Origin: Maribacter antarcticus DSM 21422
GTDB lineage: Bacteria > Bacteroidota > Bacteroidia > Flavobacteriales > Flavobacteriaceae
Direction of reading: 5' to 3'
Assembly: GCF_000621125.1 (NCBI RefSeq)
Contig: NZ_JHZC01000005.1
Coordinates: forward strand, 124,001 to 188,000
DNA length: 64,000 bases
Shown piece by piece: positions 57,935 to 64,000 of the stretch; the stretch's first letter is position 1, and every line of letters begins with the position of its first letter. The position numbers and the translations under genes were made by a program. The notes below the pieces were generated by a model. It was not told the origin of the DNA and did not search any database. It was given only the letters and a program-made list of their open reading frames with translations.

Positions 57935-59701
57935 ATGTCCAAACTAAAAACTAAAGATTTAATTTGTCAACTTTCTGATTTGGAAACATCCTTGAATGGT
58001 TTTTCTTTTGAAGAATTAAGCACACTAGAAGCCAAAACTTTAAAAAACTCCTTTAATCGATTTAAAACACAGCTAAATGATCAAATATTTGGTACTGATA
58101 AAATCAATGAAAAAGATTTTTTTACCAATGAAATTATTTCAGTGCCAACACCTAGCCAAGATAATAAGCTGATTGCCCATGTGAGCCATGAAATAAGAAC
58201 ACCGCTAAACGGTATCATTGGTTTTACAAATTTACTAAGGGAAGAAAACCTTACTGAAGGACAGTTTAAAAAAGTGGAGGCGATACAATCTGCCTCTTAT
58301 AATCTCATGGAAATTATTAAAGAAGTCTTGGAATACTCTAAACTTACGGCTGGAATAGAGGATTTTGATTCGGTAGACTTTAATTTACACAGATTGCTTA
58401 AGGACGTTATGTTTCTATGTCAAACACTCATCGTTGATAAATCGGTCACCTTAAATATCGATATAAGTCCTGATGTTCCAAACATACTGATTGGCGATCC
58501 ATCCAAGTTATCGCAAATATTACTTAACCTTTTAGGAAATGCAATCAAGTTTGTTGAAAAGGGTCAGATTAGCCTTTCAGTGGTCGTAACCGAACAAAAA
58601 AAGGGAACTCATATGTTACAGTTTTCGGTTAAGGATACTGGTATAGGCATTTCCAAAGAACAACTAGGTCATATTTTTGAAAGCTATAAACAGGCAGAAA
58701 AAGATACCTTTCAAAAGTATGGGGGATCTGGCCTAGGGTTAAGTATCGTAAAGGAAATTATTGAGAAGCAAGGTGGTTCGATTGCGGTAACCAGTATATT
58801 AGGTGCAGGAACAACCTTCAAATTTCTTATTCCCTTTCGCAAAGGAAATATTCAAAACATATCTAAGAATAAACCAAAATCTATTAGCACCCAAAAGGGT
58901 AAAGAGCTTCTAGGTGGTACTAAAATATTAGTTTTTGAGGATAACGAGCTTAACCAACATCTTATTAGCGAACAGCTAACTAAATGGAACTGTATTACCC
59001 ATGTGACTGCAAACCCAAAAGAAGGTCTTTCTCTTTTAAATACAGAGGAAATAGATATTGTTCTTATGGATCTTAAAATGCCTAAAATGAGCGGATTCGA
59101 AATTTCTAAAAGCATACGCTCTTTACAAGACACTACGCTAAACCAGGTTCCTATCATTGCCTTTAGTGCAGATTTTACGGCACAAGACCAAGAATATTGT
59201 TATGAGTCCGGTATAAACGACTTTTTATTAAAACCATATACCTTAAACGAGCTGATGATCAAATTATTAAAAAGGAAAAAAGAGCGAAACCTTACACAGG
59301 CTAGTCTTAGGTTGTTAAAACAGGAGACCATCATCTCAATTAAACAAAAAAAGGAAACAGTTGAACTTAGCTCTCTACTACAGGAATGCGATGATGAAAT
59401 AGAAATGCTAGAAGAGCTCGTACGTCTGTTTAAACAAAATATATATGAGTTCATTGGTGCGGTTAAAATTGCGATTAGTAATAAAAATTTTGAAGAAATC
59501 TATCACGCGTCCCATAAAATAAAGGCAGGATTAGCTCTTATGAACACCAATGATTTAAAAAGACTCATTGTAGGAATGGAGGACGGAGCAAAAAATACTG
59601 AACTAGCAAAAATTGAGCTACTATTTGCACAGTTTTTAGTGCAATACCCGCTAAAAGAGGCCCAAATAGATAAAGAATTGAAAAAATTAAAGAAACGATA
59701 A
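57935..59701 (+). CDS. Cytoplasmic hybrid histidine kinase with receiver and HPt domains
   Basis: A 588-residue protein without membrane helices. A short N-terminal coil leads to HisKA with the phospho-His in VSHEIRTPLNGIIG (about residue 84), then HATPase with NLLGNAIKFV, DTGIGIS and GGSGLGLSI, then a receiver with FEDNELNQH and phospho-Asp in LMDLKMP, and a C-terminal HPt with HASHKIKAG. It can run a full His-Asp-His-Asp relay, ending on the separate receiver 2 bp downstream. Its input is unclear, as there is no PAS or sensor domain. Confidence 0.92.
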   Translation: MSKLKTKDLICQLSDLETSLNGFSFEELSTLEAKTLKNSFNRFKTQLNDQIFGTDKINEKDFFTNEIISVPTPSQDNKLIAHVSHEIRTPLNGIIGFTNLLREENLTEGQFKKVEAIQSASYNLMEIIKEVLEYSKLTAGIEDFDSVDFNLHRLLKDVMFLCQTLIVDKSVTLNIDISPDVPNILIGDPSKLSQILLNLLGNAIKFVEKGQISLSVVVTEQKKGTHMLQFSVKDTGIGISKEQLGHIFESYKQAEKDTFQKYGGSGLGLSIVKEIIEKQGGSIAVTSILGAGTTFKFLIPFRKGNIQNISKNKPKSISTQKGKELLGGTKILVFEDNELNQHLISEQLTKWNCITHVTANPKEGLSLLNTEEIDIVLMDLKMPKMSGFEISKSIRSLQDTTLNQVPIIAFSADFTAQDQEYCYESGINDFLLKPYTLNELMIKLLKRKKERNLTQASLRLLKQETIISIKQKKETVELSSLLQECDDEIEMLEELVRLFKQNIYEFIGAVKIAISNKNFEEIYHASHKIKAGLALMNTNDLKRLIVGMEDGAKNTELAKIELLFAQFLVQYPLKEAQIDKELKKLKKR

Positions 59702-59703
59702 AC

Positions 59704-60081
59704 ATGAACGAAAGAACAATTCTTTTGGCCGATGATGATCAGCTTTTAGCCTCTTTACTAAACTTTAGGTTAGAAAAGGCTGGGTATATTGTAGATCATG
59801 TATTGGATGGGAAAGAGGTTAAAGAATACTTGTCCCATACTATGCCAGCTATAATTGTTAGCGATATCATGATGCCCTATTTTTCTGGTATAGAACTAAT
59901 TAACTATGTTAGAAAGGAGCTGTTATCCCAAACTCCCATTATAATCATTTCATCTACTGGTAACGAAGAAAATGTTTTGAGCGCCATTGAATTGGGTGCG
60001 AATGACTTTATTTCAAAACCGGTAAGTCCTTCCGAGCTATTGGTTAGAATAGCAAGAGAAGTTAATAAAATCCATATTTGA
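59704..60081 (+). CDS. Stand-alone receiver (CheY-like response regulator)
   Basis: A 125-residue single receiver: LLADDDQL (acidic pair), IVSDIMMP (phospho-Asp), SSTG and FISKPV (Lys). It has no output domain, so it must act by protein contact, most simply with the HEAT protein encoded next. It starts 2 bp after the hybrid kinase stop and overlaps the next gene by 4 bp (TTGA). Confidence 0.93.
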   Translation: MNERTILLADDDQLLASLLNFRLEKAGYIVDHVLDGKEVKEYLSHTMPAIIVSDIMMPYFSGIELINYVRKELLSQTPIIIISSTGNEENVLSAIELGANDFISKPVSPSELLVRIAREVNKIHI

Positions 60082-62597
60082 TTTTTATTCAGAAGACATA
60101 TACGCTAAACGTCTTAATTAGCGCCCCAAAAATTCCAACAGATTTTTTATGGGCGCTATCGCTTTTTTTTGTCGCGTTAGCACTTATGTATGTTGTTTCA
60201 GTATTCTTTTTTAGGAATAGGATTTCTAGGCTTGGAAAACTTCTTTTGGCTAAAAGAAAGGTGTTTTATCCCATGATATGTGAATTCTTATTTTTTAAGG
60301 AAGACGGGGAAAAGAAAGAGAAAATAAACTACATAGATTTAAAGATTCACATACGCGAGCTTATAAAAAATCCTTTTGACAAAGAAGTACTTACGGCAGT
60401 ACTTCTAGACCTTAAGAAGGATGTTACTGGGAAAACGAGAACCGAGGTATTTCGGGTTTATCAAGATTTAGAGCTTCATAAAGACGCCTATAAAAAGTTA
60501 AACAGCTGGCGCTGGGAAGTGGTTTCTAAAGGAATTTTTGAGCTTTCCCAAATGGAAGTACAAGATTCTTATAGTTTAATTACCAAGTTCATTAATGACA
60601 AAAGGTCTACCATAAGAAAACAAGCAGAAATAGCGACTGTAAGCCTTAATAAAGATGGTATTAATTATTTCTTAGATCATACTAGATATAAAATATCGGA
60701 GTGGCAACAATTAAAGTTACTCGATGTGGTTCGTAATAAAACAGACTATGTGCCACCACCATTTAGACTTTGGCTTACCTCTAAAAACAACCATGTTGTA
60801 CTATTTGCCCTCAGGCTCATCAAATACTACAACCAAAACGATGCAAGCGCTTCCCTTATTCAATTGCTTAGGCATAAGGATAATCATATTAAAAAGGAGG
60901 CGATTTTCTGTGTTCGGGATTTTAATGTAACCAATGCCGTTCCGGTGCTTAAAACCATATTTTGGAAATGTACCACGGACGTTAAAATGTTTATTCTTGA
61001 GGCACTCTCGCAGCTAGGAACCGATGACGATATTAGCTTCCTAGAAGATATAGTAACTAAAGAAGTGGCTTTTACCGTAAAGGGAAAAGCCATAAGTACT
61101 TTAAATAAAATACATCCAGAGGGTGTACTTCCTATACAGGATATTGTTTCAACCGCGGACTATATACCTGATAAACAAACTCCTGAAGCTGCTATACCAT
61201 ATAATAAGGAAAATGACCTACATATCACAAAACAAGAAGAACAATCAAATTTAAAAGAGATTCCTGTGTCAGCCGAAATACTATCGAACAATGTAAAAGG
61301 TCATACTTTAAATTCCTTGGACATAGAACCTACTGAAATTTCGTTCTTGCCCATCGTAACAGAAGAGGTAGCTGGAATAGCACTAAAATCTAAAGAGGAG
61401 GTACCAAAGGACGAAAATGAATATCAGAGTTTTCTAGGCCTAAATGTTAATTTTGAAGAAGTTTACTCCGTATCTGCTGCTGAAGAATTTCACTTTGAAT
61501 TTCTACCTATAGTTGCCGGAGAATTTCTTTTGAATGGAGAAGCGACACAATTACGGAATGAATTGCCGGTATGTTTTGAGGAAGTTATCGTGTTTGATAA
61601 AAAAAATACGGAACAGAAAAAAATAGAGCAGTGTTTACCCAATGAACTACTCGTGACCCCCGAGAAGGTAATAATTCCCTCAGATTTAGTATTGGAGACT
61701 AAAAAGGCTGTTAACGATGCAGAAGTTAGGTTGAATGTTCCTTTCAAGGAACCAAAAATCAGCTTTTCAGATGCAATAGCAACGGAGGACGTATCACATA
61801 TAGCTGTTATCTATGATGTTTTAACTATTGAAAATGATACTAATCCAAAAGATAATATGTCGGAAATAGATTGGACCACTGCGGTTCAAATTGAAAACAT
61901 AGTATATCAACAGGAAGCTAGTACCGAATATAAAAGAGAAAACGTGATGAAAAAAAAGGAATTGAATATTCCCAAACCCTTGTTTTATGATGATGCTAAA
62001 CTCAATACTATAGTATTATTAGAGGCTATTGCCCAACTGGGAGACCATAGGGAAATACCATATTTGAAGATGTTATTAAAGCAGGAAGCCAATGCTATGG
62101 TGAAAACGAGTATAGAAGGATTAATAGCGGCTTTTTCTATATCAGATGATATATCTATATCTTTTGAACCTACCATCTCAAGCGAGCGGCAGAGTGTGTT
62201 TCATAGTCTTTTTGAAGTAAGCGACACCGAAGCAAAAATCATTTTACTCGATGAAATAGCAGAAGTGGGCGATGAGCAAGAAATACCATTATTGGAAAGC
62301 TTTGTTTTAGCTGAGGATGTACACTTAAAAAAAAGAGCAAAAAAAGCATTAGAAAAACTAATAACACGGCTTATGATTACCGGTAAAACAGCTCCTTTGG
62401 AAGTACCCACCCTAGCGGAGGAAACGGATACAATGTTTAGCCCCGATATCGATAATCTATTTACGGTAGACTTTGAATTGACACCTACAATAAAGAAAAA
62501 TAATACAATAGCATATCAGCCTAGAGATAACATGGATGGCAACACCTTGTTTGATCGATTATGTGCCATGTCGACTAATCTATATAATAGGGAATAA
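60078..62597 (+). CDS. Membrane-anchored HEAT-repeat protein
   Basis: An 839-residue protein. One membrane helix (about 20-45, LWALSLFFVALALMYVVSVFFF) is followed by cytoplasmic HEAT-like helical repeats at about 150-355, an acidic low-complexity middle (about 370-640) holding two copies of a FLPIV[T/A][E/G]E motif, and more HEAT repeats to about 770. HEAT proteins are scaffolds; this one may couple the receiver upstream to the glycosyltransferase downstream. TTG 60078 overlaps the receiver stop as TTGA and is the only start that keeps the membrane helix. The long middle looks like an insertion between two repeat blocks. Confidence 0.78.
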   Translation: MIFIQKTYTLNVLISAPKIPTDFLWALSLFFVALALMYVVSVFFFRNRISRLGKLLLAKRKVFYPMICEFLFFKEDGEKKEKINYIDLKIHIRELIKNPFDKEVLTAVLLDLKKDVTGKTRTEVFRVYQDLELHKDAYKKLNSWRWEVVSKGIFELSQMEVQDSYSLITKFINDKRSTIRKQAEIATVSLNKDGINYFLDHTRYKISEWQQLKLLDVVRNKTDYVPPPFRLWLTSKNNHVVLFALRLIKYYNQNDASASLIQLLRHKDNHIKKEAIFCVRDFNVTNAVPVLKTIFWKCTTDVKMFILEALSQLGTDDDISFLEDIVTKEVAFTVKGKAISTLNKIHPEGVLPIQDIVSTADYIPDKQTPEAAIPYNKENDLHITKQEEQSNLKEIPVSAEILSNNVKGHTLNSLDIEPTEISFLPIVTEEVAGIALKSKEEVPKDENEYQSFLGLNVNFEEVYSVSAAEEFHFEFLPIVAGEFLLNGEATQLRNELPVCFEEVIVFDKKNTEQKKIEQCLPNELLVTPEKVIIPSDLVLETKKAVNDAEVRLNVPFKEPKISFSDAIATEDVSHIAVIYDVLTIENDTNPKDNMSEIDWTTAVQIENIVYQQEASTEYKRENVMKKKELNIPKPLFYDDAKLNTIVLLEAIAQLGDHREIPYLKMLLKQEANAMVKTSIEGLIAAFSISDDISISFEPTISSERQSVFHSLFEVSDTEAKIILLDEIAEVGDEQEIPLLESFVLAEDVHLKKRAKKALEKLITRLMITGKTAPLEVPTLAEETDTMFSPDIDNLFTVDFELTPTIKKNNTIAYQPRDNMDGNTLFDRLCAMSTNLYNRE

Positions 62598-62599
62598 TA

Positions 62600-62959
62600 A
62601 ATAGTGGCGCATTCGATATCGTCCTAGAATATATCAACATCGTTTTCTTTGTATTTACGTTGGTGCTATTTCTGTTGTTTATAGGAATGGGTTATTTTTC
62701 TGCTAGAAATTCTATTCATTACAAGAACAAAAATAATTTCGGTGAGATGGCCAACTTAATGGCATCGGACGTGTATTCCTATAATGAGTACATCAAGACC
62801 AAGGATGTTTTAATATTAATGCTTTGTGCCATAATTGAGCCTTTTGGTTATCACCCTTTTATGGTGTGGGCAGCTATTCGAGGTAATTATAGGAAACTGT
62901 TCAAGATAAAATCTGGATGGGGTACGCAAGTACGCAAAGGATTTGCTAAAGCAACTTAA
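62600..62959 (+). pseudogene. GT2 glycosyltransferase with catalytic core deleted
   Basis: One frame joins the first membrane helix of a processive GT2 enzyme (FTLVLFLLFIGMGYFSARNSI) directly to its C-terminal part (TKDVLILMLCAIIEPFGYHPF and KSGWGTQVRKGF). The catalytic domain, with its D...DxD and QxxRW motifs, is missing between about 62735 and 62745, so roughly 1 kb or more is lost. There is no ATG before the first helix. The C-terminal pattern is that of BcsA-like synthases of Bacteroidota, by memory. Confidence 0.7.
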
Positions 62960-62962
62960 ATT

Positions 62963-64000
62963 ATGCAAATAGAAAAGCATAATATACCGCAAAATAGTAG
63001 AATATTAAAGGATTATATTCCTCCGGTAATTACATTCTTTGTGGGTCTCATACTTTTATCTGTCTATCAAAATATAATACTTTATCTCACGGGTGTACTA
63101 GACAGCGTAGTGAACAAAAGTCTGTTCCTTAATAGTTTACATCATTTGGGTTATGCTGCAGTATGTTCCGTACTATTTGCGTTTTTATTTAATCTACTGG
63201 AAAATAAAAAATCGAATCTTGGTTTTAAGGTAATTCGTTTTATTTTCGCTGCCCTCCTTTTAATAGAGGGTCTCCTAATTACTTATTTTATTGGTAATTA
63301 GGAGCCATTGGGAGCTAATGGCCTATTCTGTAGCAATGCTGAACATATACAATTCAATATCCTAAATGCGTTTATAGCCATTTCGGTTACTTTGTTTACC
63401 TGCTATTTGTTATATCGATATACGGCTCCATTCTATAAAGTAATCAGTAGAATGTATCCGTTTACAATTATTTTATTCAGCATGTTTTTAGTGACTTTAT
63501 ATTACAATAGGAAGCCTATAAATGAAAACAAAACCTAACATCTTTTAGATGTTAGGTATACTGCTGTTTTTGATATAAACACTTATACGGGTAGCGAAGA
63601 ATATCTATTGGCCAGAGCGTATACTCCAAATAGCAATTTGATTCCCTATTTTAATCTTACGACCGAAAAAACCTCATATTAAAATACTTATTGTAGAAGG
63701 ACTTGGAACCCCCTTTATTAATGCAAAAGGAGCTTACAGCGGTATTATGCCTCGTTTAAAGAAAATGAGTGAATCATCTTTATACTGGCCAAATTTTTTA
63801 AGTAATACGGGAGAAAGTGAAGCGGCATTGGCGACAATTATCGGTTCCCTACCATTTGGCGAAACTGGCTTTACAAATATAGAGGGCTTTACCCATAGAC
63901 ATACTTTGTTTAGTATTTTAAAGCAAAACGGATATGAAACTTCCTTCAATTATGGTGGAAACAGTGCTTTAAATAGCTATGACCGATTTTTGGTAGAGGA
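62963..64000 (+). pseudogene. LTA-synthase-type sulfatase, decayed (runs off the window)
   Basis: The N-terminal membrane part (several helices from MQIEKHNIPQNSRIL) ends at TAG 63299-63301; the same frame continues with NILNAFIAISVTLFTCYLLY to TAA 63536-63538, then VFDINTYTGSEEYLLARAY, and after a shift near 63665 the enzymatic domain begins: IKILIVEGLGTPFINAKG, SLYWPNFLSNTGES and IGSLPFGETGF. The nucleophile Thr region is in this last part. Such enzymes transfer phosphoglycerol or phosphoethanolamine onto surface glycans. The 3' end is beyond the window. Confidence 0.8.
63533..63557. repeat. Perfect 11-bp hairpin inside the sulfatase remnant
   Basis: ACCTAACATCT (63533-63543) and AGATGTTAGGT (63547-63557) pair perfectly around TTT. 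The stop TAA 63536-63538 lies in its left arm. No T-run follows, and coding sequence of the old gene lies on both sides. Confidence 0.6.

Overview
The window is an AT-rich chromosomal segment from a member of the Bacteroidota, most likely a marine-type Flavobacteriaceae. The reasons are the short RpoD-type sigma factor starting MRQLKITK, the TAnnTTTG -7 promoter boxes, lipoprotein signals ending in C followed by N or G, a carboxypeptidase-regulatory-domain TonB receptor, a TPR sensor kinase paired with a LuxR-type regulator, and DUF families typical of this group. I see no rRNA, tRNA, CRISPR array, prophage or intact insertion sequence.

Layout. 1-8.6 kb: MutS-family ATPase, a divergent VOC/HxlR pair with a clear operator candidate, a DUF885 lipoprotein, a methyltransferase and a DUF1853 protein, interspersed with two decayed genes (CPBP protease, carbohydrate-binding-type lipoprotein). 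8.8-21.1 kb: vWA + MoxR-like AAA pair, TruA-like synthase, CorA, a duplicated alpha/beta hydrolase (one dead, one intact), cold-shock protein, J-KTSC protein and two DEAD-box helicases. 21.3-27.5 kb: sulfatase with an altered signature, large BNR/sortilin-like secreted protein, fasciclin lipoprotein. 27.6-34 kb: paralogous sigma-70 factor, two-component pair, and a cholesterol-dependent-cytolysin-like lipoprotein whose upstream region carries a helically phased TACGTA array, followed by a dead outer-membrane barrel gene. 34.8-46.4 kb: helicase, FAD oxidoreductase, sugar-phosphate isomerase-like protein, zinc-ribbon SDR, gamma-glutamyltransferase, PadR pair, TonB receptor. 46.6-48.2 kb: a collapsed heavy-metal efflux operon in which CzcA and CusB remnants are joined by a deletion. 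48.2-57.8 kb: EamA transporter, RecA1-only degenerate helicase, CocE-type hydrolase, P-loop kinase, CysM/CysE operon, DUF2461, thioesterase, M19 dipeptidase. 57.9-64 kb: hybrid histidine kinase, receiver, HEAT-repeat membrane protein, glycosyltransferase remnant and LTA-synthase-type sulfatase remnant, which looks like a regulated surface-polymer cluster being lost.

Two themes stand out. First, gene decay is unusually dense: eight clear pseudogenes with stacked nonsense codons, frameshifts and internal deletions, mostly in surface, transport and accessory functions, while core genes are intact. Second, the CDC-like pore-forming lipoprotein sits directly behind a two-component system, with an ordered site array just upstream of its probable promoter, suggesting a locally regulated membrane-attack or interaction system.
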